Assembly: GCA_031255975.1 (NCBI GenBank)
Contig: JAIRRM010000123.1
Span: 1-8,877 of the forward strand
Length of the DNA stretch: 8,877 nt
Direction of reading: 5' to 3'
From: Propionibacteriaceae bacterium
GTDB taxonomy: Bacteria; Actinomycetota; Actinomycetes; Propionibacteriales; Propionibacteriaceae
Shown here: positions 1 through 5,559 of the stretch, in pieces
Layout: each line of letters opens with the position of its first letter
Numbering within the stretch: the stretch's first letter is position 1
Notes under the pieces: generated by a model
What the model saw: only the letters and a program-made list of their open reading frames with translations
Database searches by the model: none
Told to the model about the DNA's origin: nothing
Translations under genes and position numbers: made by a program

Positions 1-506
1 GGCTCGGCAAGATTCGCTCGCCTCACTACCGTGTCGTCGTTATGGATTCGCGCGCGAAGCGCGACGGCCGCCCCATCGAGGAGATCGGCCAATACCATCC
101 AAAGTCCGACCCGTCGGTCATCATCATCGACTCTGAGCGCGCCCAGTACTGGCTGGGTGTCGGCGCACAGCCGAGCGAGCCGGTGGTGGCGCTGTTGAAG
201 CGCACCGGCGATTGGCAGAAGTTCACCGGCGACACCAGCCCTTCCGGCATCACGGTGGCTCCGCCGAAGCCCGACAAGGCCGACCTGTTCAACAAGGCGC
301 TGGCCGAGGCCGATGGCGAACCACTCGTCTCCGCCATTTCCAAGGGCAAGAAGAGCAGCAAGAAGGCCGAGCCTGAGGAGGTGGCCGTTGAAGCCGCCAC
401 TGAGGTCGTGGCTGAAGCACCCGCCGCAGAGCAGGTGGCAGATGTCGCTTCGGTTACCGAGGAGCCGGCCGTGGAAGCCGCTCCGGAAGTCGCTGAGGCC
501 GAGTGA
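1..506 (+). CDS. rpsP: 30S ribosomal protein S16 (5' truncated)
   Basis: Structural protein of the small ribosomal subunit that binds 16S rRNA and is needed for 30S assembly. The gene enters from outside the window: the first complete codon is at position 3, and roughly ten N-terminal residues are missing. The visible protein begins [13 protein letters not shown] and has the S16 signatures [36 protein letters not shown] and [11 protein letters not shown]. After about 80 residues of S16 core there is a further tail of roughly 85 residues. Its last 50 or so residues are a low-complexity Ala/Glu/Val run that starts with a lysine-rich patch (KGKKSSKK). Tails of this sort are common in actinobacterial S16 and absent from the 82-residue E. 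coli protein. It is the first visible gene of the rpsP-khpA-rimM-trmD-rplS cluster, and its TGA overlaps the next start codon by one base. Identification is secure; the role of the tail is unknown. Confidence 0.97.
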   Translation, partial: LGKIRSPHYRVVVMDSRAKRDGRPIEEIGQYHPKSDPSVIIIDSERAQYWLGVGAQPSEPVVALLKRTGDWQKFTGDTSPSGITVAPPKPDKADLFNKALAEADGEPLVSAISKGKKSSKKAEPEEVAVEAATEVVAEAPAAEQVADVASVTEEPAVEAAPEVAEAE

Positions 507-760
507 TGCTCGCCGACGCACTTACTCATCTGGTGCAGGGTATCGTCTCGCATCCAGAGGACGTGCGGGTACGCACCCGTGAACTGCGCCTAGGCCAAAT
601 GCTCGAAGTGCGAGTGAATCCCGAAGATGTGGGCAAGGTGATCGGACGCCAGGGGCGCACCGCCACCGCGCTACGTACCGTCGTGGCCGCACTGGCTGGG
701 CCGTCCGGGGCCCGCGTTGACTTCGTGGACGTAGACCGCAAACCCACCCGCCGCCATTAG
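506..760 (+). CDS. khpA: KH-domain RNA-binding protein, KhpA (YlqC) family
   Basis: An 84-residue single-KH-domain protein of the KhpA/YlqC family, which binds RNA and in other bacteria works with KhpB in post-transcriptional control. The KH core is visible as VRVNPEDVGKVIGRQGRTA, with the RNA-contacting GXXG loop as GRQG at residues 47-50, followed by a helix (ALRTVVAALAG) and a closing strand (ARVDFVDVD). The ATG at 506 is preferred over the GTG at 503 because the TGAGG at 494-498 then lies 7 nt away, a normal Shine-Dalgarno spacing. The start overlaps the rpsP stop by one base (TGATG), so translation is probably coupled to S16. Position between rpsP and rimM is the standard place for this gene in Actinomycetota and Firmicutes. 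The family assignment is firm; the cellular targets cannot be inferred here. Confidence 0.93.
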   Translation: MLADALTHLVQGIVSHPEDVRVRTRELRLGQMLEVRVNPEDVGKVIGRQGRTATALRTVVAALAGPSGARVDFVDVDRKPTRRH

Positions 761-775
761 TCGAGGGGTCGGCCC

Positions 776-1288
776 ATGGAAATAGTGGTGGGCACGATCA
801 TCAAGGCCCATGGTGTTCGCGGTGAGGTTGTCGTCCAACTGCACACCGACGAGCCCGACCGACGTTTCACCTCTGGTCGGGTGCTCGGTGTGGCAGGCCG
901 TGCCGACGTAGCCCTCAAGGTGGTTTCGGTGAAAGCCGCCGCCGGGCGATTGGTGGTCGGATTCGCCGGCGTCGTTGATCGTGATGCCGCGGATGCCGTG
1001 CGCGGCTGGGTGCTCACCGCCGACGTGCCCGAGGACGAGACCCCCGACGAGCCCGAAGAATACTACGATCGCCAGTTGATCGGTCTCATGGTGTTGCGTG
1101 CCGACGGACAGCCCGCCGGTGAGGTGAGTGCGGTGCTGCACCAGGGGGTACAGGATCTGTTGGTGGTGACCACCATGGCAGGGGAGCGGCTAGTGCCATT
1201 CGTCTCTGCGCTGGTTCCCGAGGTGAATCTGAAGGCCGGTACGCTGACCCTCGCCGACGTGGGCGGATTGCTGGAGGACATCGAATGA
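776..1288 (+). CDS. rimM: 16S rRNA processing/30S maturation factor RimM
   Basis: RimM assists late maturation of the 30S head domain and binds protein S19. The 170-residue product has the family's usual length and two domains. The N-terminal RimM barrel (about 1-85) opens with [19 protein letters not shown], the most conserved motif of the family. The C-terminal PRC-barrel (about 95-168) opens with [13 protein letters not shown] and ends with [20 protein letters not shown]. An acidic linker ([13 protein letters not shown]) joins them. A strong ribosome binding site, GAGGGG at 763-768, lies 7 nt before the ATG and fixes the start. The TGA stop is embedded in the ATGA that starts trmD. Pairing of rimM with trmD in the same transcript as two ribosomal proteins is widespread in bacteria. 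Confidence 0.96.
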   Translation: MEIVVGTIIKAHGVRGEVVVQLHTDEPDRRFTSGRVLGVAGRADVALKVVSVKAAAGRLVVGFAGVVDRDAADAVRGWVLTADVPEDETPDEPEEYYDRQLIGLMVLRADGQPAGEVSAVLHQGVQDLLVVTTMAGERLVPFVSALVPEVNLKAGTLTLADVGGLLEDIE

Positions 1289-2427
1289 GCATATTTGGTG
1301 GCTTTGCCGCTCAAACCCGTCCTGCCATGAGGCTGGAGGCCATCACCATCTTCCCGGAGTACTTCGAGCCACTACGTCTTTCACTCATCGGCAAGGCTCT
1401 GGAATCCGGGTTACTGACGCTCACCGTCCGTGATCTGCGCGCCTTCACCCACGACCGTCACAACACCGTGGACGACACTCCGTACGGCGGCGGTGCGGGC
1501 ATGGTGATGAAACCAGAGCCCTGGGGCGAGGCGCTGGATACGGTGCTGGCAGATGCCGCTCTCGCAGCGGATGATCCCATCTTTTACCTGGAATCCACTA
1601 CTGGGGGGATTCCGGCTCGGGGCCGGAATGACGAAGGCGTGAGTGATCCCGCCTTTTGCCTGGGTTCCGCTGCTGGGGGGGTGCCGGCTCGGGGCCGGAA
1701 TGACGCGGGTGTGGGTGATTCCGCCTTTTGTCTGGGTTCCGCTGTTGGGGGGGTTCCGGCTCGGGGTCGGGATGACGAGGGTGTGGGTGATTCCGCCTTT
1801 TACCTGGAGCCTGCTGTTGGAGGGATTCCGGCTCGGGGCCGGAATGACGAAGGCGTGAGTGACCCCGTCTTTTACCTGGAACCCACTACCGCGCCAACGC
1901 CTTCGACTACCGTGGCAGATGAGCAGACACAACCGCTCCCGGCTCAGTCGCCGGCCGGAGGGCCACCACCCACCCTCATCTTCACCACACCAGCCGGAGA
2001 ACCGTTCACGCAAGCCGTCGCCAACGAACTGGCGGGGCACGGGCATCTGGTGTTCGCCTGTGGCCGCTATGAGGGCATAGACCAGCGGGTGGTCGATTGG
2101 GCTCGCGGTCATTTCGAGGTGCGAGAACTCTCCCTCGGTGACTATGTGTTGAACGGCGGCGAGGTGGCCGCGCTCGCCATGATTGAGGCGATCGTACGGC
2201 TGGTGCCCGGCGTGATCGGTAACCCGGATTCGTTGCTAGAGGAGTCACATGGCGTCTCCACTGACGGTCTGCTGGAGTACCCCAGCTACACCAAGCCTGC
2301 CGAATGGCGAGGGTTCCGTGTGCCCGAAGTGCTGCTCTCCGGTAATCATGGTGAAGTGGCAAAGTGGCGCCGGGCGCAATCCGAGGCCCGTACCGCTCAA
2401 CTGCGCCCAGACCTGATTGGTGATTAA
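1285..2427 (+). CDS. trmD: tRNA (guanine-N1)-methyltransferase TrmD with large in-frame repeat insertion
   Basis: TrmD methylates G37 of tRNAs next to the anticodon using S-adenosylmethionine and prevents +1 frameshifting; it is generally essential. The knotted SPOUT domain is clear: [20 protein letters not shown], then [20 protein letters not shown] (about 54-73), [17 protein letters not shown] (GRYEG at 260-264) and [11 protein letters not shown] (283-293). The C-terminal tRNA-binding domain includes [23 protein letters not shown] and WRRAQS. The protein has 380 residues against about 230-245 in related species. The excess is an insertion at about 97-229, made of a 24-residue repeat plus a Pro/Thr/Gln-rich linker. 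It lies before the [13 protein letters not shown] strand that corresponds to YLSPQG in E. coli. Start: GGAGG at 1273-1277 sits 7 nt before ATG 1285, which overlaps the rimM stop. The ATG at 1327, where homologues begin, has no such site, so a 14-residue N-terminal extension is likely. The residue aligned with catalytic Asp169 of E. coli appears to be Glu320. Confidence 0.93.
   Translation: MSIFGGFAAQTRPAMRLEAITIFPEYFEPLRLSLIGKALESGLLTLTVRDLRAFTHDRHNTVDDTPYGGGAGMVMKPEPWGEALDTVLADAALAADDPIFYLESTTGGIPARGRNDEGVSDPAFCLGSAAGGVPARGRNDAGVGDSAFCLGSAVGGVPARGRDDEGVGDSAFYLEPAVGGIPARGRNDEGVSDPVFYLEPTTAPTPSTTVADEQTQPLPAQSPAGGPPPTLIFTTPAGEPFTQAVANELAGHGHLVFACGRYEGIDQRVVDWARGHFEVRELSLGDYVLNGGEVAALAMIEAIVRLVPGVIGNPDSLLEESHGVSTDGLLEYPSYTKPAEWRGFRVPEVLLSGNHGEVAKWRRAQSEARTAQLRPDLIGD
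1609..1629. repeat. Perfect palindrome in repeat unit 1
   Basis: Arms ATTCCGGC and GCCGGAAT are separated by TCGGG, an 8-bp perfect GC-rich stem. Read on the other strand with its flanks it gives GTCATTCCGGC...GCCGGAATCC, the general layout of interspersed palindromic repeats in several bacterial groups (for example the dRS3 repeats of Neisseria). It can form a hairpin in DNA or in the trmD mRNA. Confidence 0.85.
1825..1845. repeat. Perfect palindrome in repeat unit 4
   Basis: This is the same 8-bp inverted repeat as in unit 1 (ATTCCGGC, TCGGG spacer, GCCGGAAT), exactly 216 bp downstream. The equivalent stretches in unit 2 (1681-1701) and unit 3 (1753-1773) carry mismatches in one or both arms, so only the outer complete units keep the perfect stem. 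Confidence 0.85.
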
Positions 2428-2551
2428 CCAACCTACTGTGGCACAATGGCAAGGCTGAACGCGCCTGGCTCCTGCCACAGGGGGTCAACCAGGCGGGGTT
2501 GGCTATGGATAAACACCCACGAAGTGACCTGTGGCACTGACGAGGAGAATG
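2428..2551 (+). promoter_or_regulatory. rplS leader with candidate alternative RNA hairpins
   Basis: The 124-nt gap between trmD and rplS contains complementary segments. CTGTGGCA at 2436-2443 can pair perfectly with TGCCACAG at 2473-2480 (8 bp, with an inner AGGC/GCCT helix at 2452-2455 and 2463-2466). The overlapping segment GCCACAGG at 2474-2481 can pair instead with CCTGTGGC at 2528-2535, close to the rplS ribosome binding site. A separate 7-bp hairpin joins GTCAACC at 2484-2490 to GGTTGGC at 2497-2503 (one G-U pair, 6-nt loop). The first two pairings exclude each other, which is the architecture of a regulated ribosomal-protein leader. The function is inferred. A TACTGT at 2434-2439 could be a -10 element; a transcript starting there would lack the first arm. 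Confidence 0.4.
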
Positions 2552-2908
2552 ATGAACCAGCTCGTCGCCGCTGTGGCGGCCTCCGCGCTCAAGCAAGACA
2601 TCCCGGCGTTCCGCCCAGGCGATTCCGTGCGTGTCCACGTACGTATCATCGAAGGCAAAAACACCCGCGTGCAGGTGTTCGCCGGCGCGGTGATCTCGCG
2701 CACCGGTGCCGGTGCGTCCGAGTCATTCACCGTACGCAAGATCAGTTACGGCATTGGTGTCGAGCGTACCTTCCCGCTGCATTCTCCGATTATCGAGAAG
2801 ATCGAAGTCGAACGCCGCGGCGACGTGCGTCGCGCCAAGCTGTACTACCTGCGCGGTCTGCGCGGCAAGAAGGCCAAAATCAAAGAGAAGCGCGACAACG
2901 TATCTTAG
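2552..2908 (+). CDS. rplS: 50S ribosomal protein L19
   Basis: L19 sits at the 30S-50S interface of the large subunit. The 118-residue product matches the family's usual length and carries its hallmark segments: [31 protein letters not shown], the [23 protein letters not shown] block, [21 protein letters not shown] and the basic C-terminus [11 protein letters not shown]. Three in-frame starts exist: GTG 2531, ATG 2549 and ATG 2552. GAGGAG at 2542-2547 would directly abut ATG 2549 but gives a usable 4-nt gap to ATG 2552. The resulting MNQLVAAV start also fits the family, so 2552 is chosen. It is the last gene of the ribosomal/tRNA cluster, set apart from trmD by a structured leader, which would allow L19 to be made in greater amounts than RimM and TrmD. 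Confidence 0.96.
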   Translation: MNQLVAAVAASALKQDIPAFRPGDSVRVHVRIIEGKNTRVQVFAGAVISRTGAGASESFTVRKISYGIGVERTFPLHSPIIEKIEVERRGDVRRAKLYYLRGLRGKKAKIKEKRDNVS

Positions 2909-2915
2909 CGATTTC

Positions 2916-3000
2916 GGCGTGTCCCACCGGATTGGTGGCCTGATCGCCGCTAGAGTTTCGTTTCCGCTGGGGGAGGATTTCTCCTTCCGGTTGTTGTGTC
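2916..3000 (+). terminator. Possible transcription terminator(s) after rplS
   Basis: Two stem-loops lie in the gap after rplS. The first is CCACC (2924-2928) with GGTGG (2934-2938) around a 5-nt loop, inside outer arms CGGCG (2916-2920) and CGCCG (2945-2949), followed by TTTCGTTT. The second is GGAG (2972-2975) with CTCC (2981-2984), extendable by two G-U pairs and a G-C pair, followed by the T-rich TTGTTGTGT at 2991-2999. Neither has a clean T tract, so intrinsic termination would be weak. Position at the end of the operon supports the idea. Confidence 0.35.
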
Positions 3001-3026
3001 TGCGTGGTTGATAGCCCGTGGCTACG

Positions 3027-3032
3027 TAGACT
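3027..3032 (+). promoter_or_regulatory. Candidate -10 element for leaderless lepB transcript
   Basis: TAGACT matches the TANNNT -10 pattern and ends 5 nt before the lepB ATG at 3038. Transcription starting the usual 7 nt downstream would begin at or next to the start codon. lepB has no Shine-Dalgarno sequence at this start, and leaderless mRNAs are common in Actinomycetota. No convincing -35 element is present at the normal spacing (TTGATA at 3008-3013 is only 13 nt away). Confidence 0.4.
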
Positions 3033-3037
3033 AGTTG

Positions 3038-4372
3038 ATGGTTAGTCAACGCAAGTTAGGCGGCAGCGTGAGCAGTGTCCCCGGTATCCCCTACCCTGGG
3101 CAGCCGCAGCGTGCTCGCCGGGCGATGCCGGACGGACCACCGACAGATGCGTTGGCAGATTTCAACCCCCCCTCCCAATTGCTACCGCCTTCGGCGCTAC
3201 CTGCGGTGACCTGGCCGGGTAACCCGTTCGGGTTGGGGGCCATGGCACCGCCTCCGGTGCTGCCACCAGATGGCATAGACCCTGACGAAGGCGAACCCAC
3301 GGTGATAGTGAGCGGCTACGGTCGCCGCACCGCCTCCGATGTGACTGGGGTGGGAACCGCCCCGGTGCTGCCGACAGAGGCTCCAGAGTACCGTCCATAT
3401 CGCACCGCGTCCGCCGTGAGCCGGCCCACGCCGTCGCAGCCTTTGGAGCCGCCCAGGCCCAAGACGGAACCTCCGCGACCGAAATCGGAGCCGTCCACGC
3501 CAAACTCGGAGAGCCCCAAGACACCGCCTGAAGCCAAACAGGCCGCAAAGCCTGTCAAGCCTGCCGTATCAGACGACATCAAAAAGGACGATATCGAGCC
3601 GGATACGGTTGAGGTCGCCGATACCGAGGACAAACCGCGGGCTCGCTGGAAGAGTTGGCTCATCGATATCGGCGTCGTCGTCCTCGGCGCGATGGTGCTT
3701 ACCAGTGTGCTCCGGCTCTTCGTTTATCAAGCGTTCAACGTACCTACAGGGTCGATGGAACAGACGTTACAGAAGAATGATTCCATCGTCGCCGTGAAAC
3801 TGCTCGACTTCAACCGGGGCGACATTGTGGTGTTCGAAGACGCCTATGGTTGGTTGAAGGAAGCTCCAGAAGAGCCGGGGCCGATCCGTAGCGCGCTGGA
3901 GTTTATCGGGCTGCTGCCGTCCACCACCACACAACACCTGGTGAAACGGGTGATCGGCCTGCCTGGAGACCGGGTGTGGTGCTGTGATGCGAACGGCCTG
4001 ATGAACGTGAACGGGGTGGCGCTGGATGAGAGTGAGTACCTTTACTCCTATGGCGGCAACGTCGTCGCTCCGTCGAACATCGTCTTCGATATCACCGTGC
4101 CCAAAGACACCATTTTCGTGATGGGTGACCACCGTAATGTTTCAGGTGACTCCCGGTTCCATCTCTGTGATGTCTCCGGGGAGGCAGGGGTGCCGCGTGG
4201 CATGGCCGCGTTCATCCCTATTGAGAGTGTGGTGGGCAAGGTGGTGGCGATCTCCAGCCCATGGTCGCACATGACATGGTTCTCCACGCCGGAGGCTTTC
4301 GCCAACGTGCCCGCGCCCGGGCCACCGCCCGATGCGCCCGTCATCACCAAAATATCGCTGTGTCAGCCGTAG
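3038..4372 (+). CDS. lepB: Type I signal peptidase with long proline-rich cytoplasmic tail
   Basis: This membrane serine protease removes signal peptides from exported pre-proteins, acting outside the membrane with a Ser/Lys dyad. The C-terminal half has every family box: one membrane helix (about 207-229, WLIDIGVVVLGAMVLTSVL), box B NVPTGSMEQTL with catalytic Ser239, box C RGDIVVFED, box D HLVKRVIGLPGD with catalytic Lys303, and box E FVMGDHRNVSGDSR. The first 200 residues are unusual: a Pro-rich, then Pro/Lys/Glu/Ser-rich disordered segment containing repeats such as PPRPKTEPPRPKSEP. At 444 residues the protein is long for the family. An N-terminal cytoplasmic extension is common in actinobacteria, but here it accounts for nearly half the protein. 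The ATG at 3038 is chosen because of the -10-like TAGACT just upstream. GTG 3068 in the same frame, with AGG at 3058-3060, is an alternative that would remove 10 residues. Confidence 0.94.
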   Translation: MVSQRKLGGSVSSVPGIPYPGQPQRARRAMPDGPPTDALADFNPPSQLLPPSALPAVTWPGNPFGLGAMAPPPVLPPDGIDPDEGEPTVIVSGYGRRTASDVTGVGTAPVLPTEAPEYRPYRTASAVSRPTPSQPLEPPRPKTEPPRPKSEPSTPNSESPKTPPEAKQAAKPVKPAVSDDIKKDDIEPDTVEVADTEDKPRARWKSWLIDIGVVVLGAMVLTSVLRLFVYQAFNVPTGSMEQTLQKNDSIVAVKLLDFNRGDIVVFEDAYGWLKEAPEEPGPIRSALEFIGLLPSTTTQHLVKRVIGLPGDRVWCCDANGLMNVNGVALDESEYLYSYGGNVVAPSNIVFDITVPKDTIFVMGDHRNVSGDSRFHLCDVSGEAGVPRGMAAFIPIESVVGKVVAISSPWSHMTWFSTPEAFANVPAPGPPPDAPVITKISLCQP

Positions 4373-4986
4373 CCGTTGACCGCTACGACTATGAGCGTGC
4401 GTTGTGGGGTGCCGGGGTTCGCCACGTCGCCGGAGCCGACGAGGTGGGTCGTGGAGCTTGTGCCGGGCCGTTGGTGGCTGCCGCGGTGATACTGCCGCCT
4501 GATGCCGCGACGTTATTGCCGGATGTGGACGATTCCAAGCGGCTCACCCCGCGCGGCCGGGAACGGCTCTGCGAGCGCATCCGTGAATGCGCTGTTGCGG
4601 TGGCGTTGGCGGAGATCAGCCCAACCGAATGCGACATGCTCGGGATGCAGCAGGCCGATCTGACAGGGTTACGGCGGGCGCTGTCGTCTCTGGGCGTGCC
4701 GCCGGAGCACGCGCTCATTGACGGCTTCGCGGTGAGCGGATTGGCGTGTTCCAGCCAGGCCATCGTCAAAGGTGACACCTTGTCAGCCAGCATCGCCGCC
4801 GCGTCCATCATCGCTAAGGTTTGGCGGGATCGGCTGATGGTGGCGCTTGCGGACGAGTATCCGGCGTACGGCTTCGAGAAGCACAAGGGGTATCCGACCG
4901 CAGCGCATCAAGCGGCGCTGGAGCGCTATGGGCCATCTCCGATACATCGATTGAGTTACGCGAATGTGGCACGGACTATCCGATAG
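4360..4986 (+). CDS. rnhB: Ribonuclease HII
   Basis: RNase HII cuts the RNA strand of RNA-DNA hybrids and starts removal of single ribonucleotides from genomic DNA. The 208-residue product has the four acidic metal-binding residues: Asp27 and Glu28 in GADEVGRGACAGPLV, Asp121 in LIDGF and Asp139 in VKGDTLSAS. Further family motifs are DSKRL, SIAAASIIAKVWRD and YGFEKHKGYPT. The GTG at 4360 is the best start: it overlaps the end of lepB by 13 nt and leaves a normal N-terminus. The in-frame ATG at 4261 would add 33 residues of arginine-rich sequence lying over lepB and is unlikely. No clear Shine-Dalgarno is visible, so translation is probably coupled to lepB. The lepB-rnhB-DUF2469 order is typical of actinobacteria. 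Confidence 0.95.
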   Translation: MSAVAVDRYDYERALWGAGVRHVAGADEVGRGACAGPLVAAAVILPPDAATLLPDVDDSKRLTPRGRERLCERIRECAVAVALAEISPTECDMLGMQQADLTGLRRALSSLGVPPEHALIDGFAVSGLACSSQAIVKGDTLSASIAAASIIAKVWRDRLMVALADEYPAYGFEKHKGYPTAAHQAALERYGPSPIHRLSYANVARTIR

Positions 4987-5022
4987 GTGGCGCGGACGGC
5001 GTCGGAATGCCCGCACAGTGAG

Positions 5023-5028
5023 TAGAGT
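5023..5028 (+). promoter_or_regulatory. Candidate -10 element upstream of DUF2469 gene
   Basis: TAGAGT fits TANNNT and ends 9 nt before the ATG at 5038. This predicts a start of transcription at about 5035, leaving a leader of only about 3 nt. There is no strong ribosome binding site. No recognisable -35 hexamer is seen around 5000-5005. Confidence 0.35.
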
Positions 5029-5037
5029 GGGCACATC

Positions 5038-5349
5038 ATGAGCACAGACGACCTGGAACAGTACGAGAGCAAGCTTGAGCTAGATCTCTATCGGGAGTAC
5101 CGCGATGTGGTGGGCATATTCAAGTACGCGGTGGAGACGGAACGGCGGTTCTATCTGTGTAATCAGGTTGATCTCATGGTGCGCACCGAGGGCGGTGATG
5201 TGTATTACGAGGTGTCGATGGGCGATGCCTGGGTATGGGACATGTACCGTCCGGCGCGCTTCGTGAAAAGCGCTAAGGTGCTGACGTTCCGTGATGTGTC
5301 CATTGAGGAGATGCAGCACTCCGAACTGCGGGTGCCGTCGCAGGCGTGA
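5038..5349 (+). CDS. DUF2469 family protein
   Basis: A 103-residue small acidic protein of the DUF2469 family, which is practically restricted to Actinomycetota and usually lies directly after rnhB, as here. The function is unknown. The sequence is typical of the family: ESKLELDLYREYRDVVGIFKYAVETERRFYL, then NQVDLMVRTEGGDVYYEV, a tryptophan-containing DAWVWDMYRPARFVKSAKVLTFRDV segment and a short variable C-terminus. There is no signal peptide or membrane segment, so it should be cytosolic. The start is separated from rnhB by 51 nt that include a -10-like TAGAGT, so the gene may have its own leaderless transcript as well as readthrough from lepB-rnhB. Family recognition is from the overall sequence pattern and context. 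Confidence 0.88.
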   Translation: MSTDDLEQYESKLELDLYREYRDVVGIFKYAVETERRFYLCNQVDLMVRTEGGDVYYEVSMGDAWVWDMYRPARFVKSAKVLTFRDVSIEEMQHSELRVPSQA

Positions 5350-5376
5350 TACTGGCCTGCCGAATGTGAATTGAGT

Positions 5377-5410
5377 CTTGCGCAAGTGGGGTTTACCCTG
5401 GGTTGAACCC
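5377..5410. promoter_or_regulatory. Cluster of short palindromes after the DUF2469 gene
   Basis: Three short dyads lie in 34 nt: the perfect 10-bp palindrome CTTGCGCAAG at 5377-5386, then GGGT-TT-ACCC at 5389-5398, then GGGTT-G-AACCC at 5400-5410. The last two share the GGGTT/ACCC half-site and are one base apart. They could be operator sites or alternative small hairpins. There is no T tract, so a terminator is less likely. Confidence 0.3.
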
Positions 5411-5479
5411 GTGGTGAATTAGGTCGTCGGGAGTTGGTTCTGTCGCCCCCAGATGCTGCGGTGGTGCGCGGGCGGAAAG

Positions 5480-5521
5480 TTATCCACAAGGCATATTCGA
5501 TACAAGTTTGCCTGTGGATAG
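5480..5521. promoter_or_regulatory. Two facing DnaA-box-like sites forming an inverted repeat
   Basis: TTATCCACA at 5480-5488 is a perfect classical DnaA box. TGTGGATAG at 5513-5521 is the same box on the other strand with one mismatch. The symmetry is wider than the boxes: TATCCACA-A-GGCA (5481-5493) is complementary to TGCCTGTGGATA (5509-5520), 12 bp with one extra A and a 15-nt centre. The pair ends 38 nt before the yraN start and just above the place where a -35 element would lie. Binding by DnaA and any regulatory effect are inferred. Confidence 0.45.
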
Positions 5522-5546
5522 TGGCCGGTCAGGGGGGTGCGCACAC

Positions 5547-5552
5547 TAGAGA
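5547..5552 (+). promoter_or_regulatory. Candidate -10 element for yraN-comM-dprA
   Basis: TAGAGA (followed by T) lies 7 nt before the GTG start of yraN, at the same relative place as the TAGACT and TAGAGT motifs of lepB and the DUF2469 gene. A transcript would begin at about the start codon. The hexamer lacks the final T of the consensus and no -35 element is clear, so this is tentative. Confidence 0.3.
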
Positions 5553-5559
5553 TGGCCCC

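Larger units (their letters stand above)
1573..1889 (+). repeat. In-frame 72-bp tandem palindromic repeat array inside trmD (4 full units plus a partial)
   Basis: Units run 1573-1644, 1645-1716, 1717-1788 and 1789-1860, each exactly 72 bp, followed by a 29-nt fifth partial copy at 1861-1889. Because 72 is 24 codons, the trmD frame is kept. Each unit encodes roughly D-P/S-A-F-x-L-x-S/P followed by [13 protein letters not shown] and S/G. Units 1 and 4 are identical over their last 39 nt. Units 2 and 3 resemble each other (7 differences), giving an A-B-B-A pattern. The 5' part of unit 1 is closest to the partial fifth copy (3 differences in 29). Each unit holds an inverted repeat with arms ATTCCGGC and GCCGGAAT, perfect in units 1 and 4. 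No stop codon interrupts the trmD frame. There are no spacers between units, so this is not a CRISPR array. Confidence 0.95.

Noticed and set aside
671..1141. Long opposite-strand frame across khpA and rimM
   Set aside because: It is a shadow of two well-recognised + strand genes in GC-rich DNA; the product has no recognisable family.
1573..1889. CRISPR array
   Set aside because: The repeats are contiguous 72-bp units with no unique spacers, lie inside a coding frame, and no cas genes are near.
1411..2112. A 233-codon open frame on the opposite strand across the trmD repeats
   Set aside because: The frame stays open because the 72-bp unit is a multiple of three and GC-rich. The TrmD motifs on the + strand at both ends are decisive, and the antisense product shows no domain and has no convincing start signal.
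2504..2512. TATGGATAA in the rplS leader as a DnaA box
   Set aside because: It has one mismatch to the box and stands alone without a partner site; chance occurrence is likely.
4261..4359. Upstream ATG start for rnhB giving a 241-residue protein
   Set aside because: The added 33 residues are arginine-rich, overlie the lepB reading frame and have no counterpart in RNase HII.
5434..5559. N-terminal extension of YraN or a separate small gene before it
   Set aside because: The stretch contains the DnaA-box inverted repeat and has no family similarity; the GTG at 5560 gives the normal YraN length.
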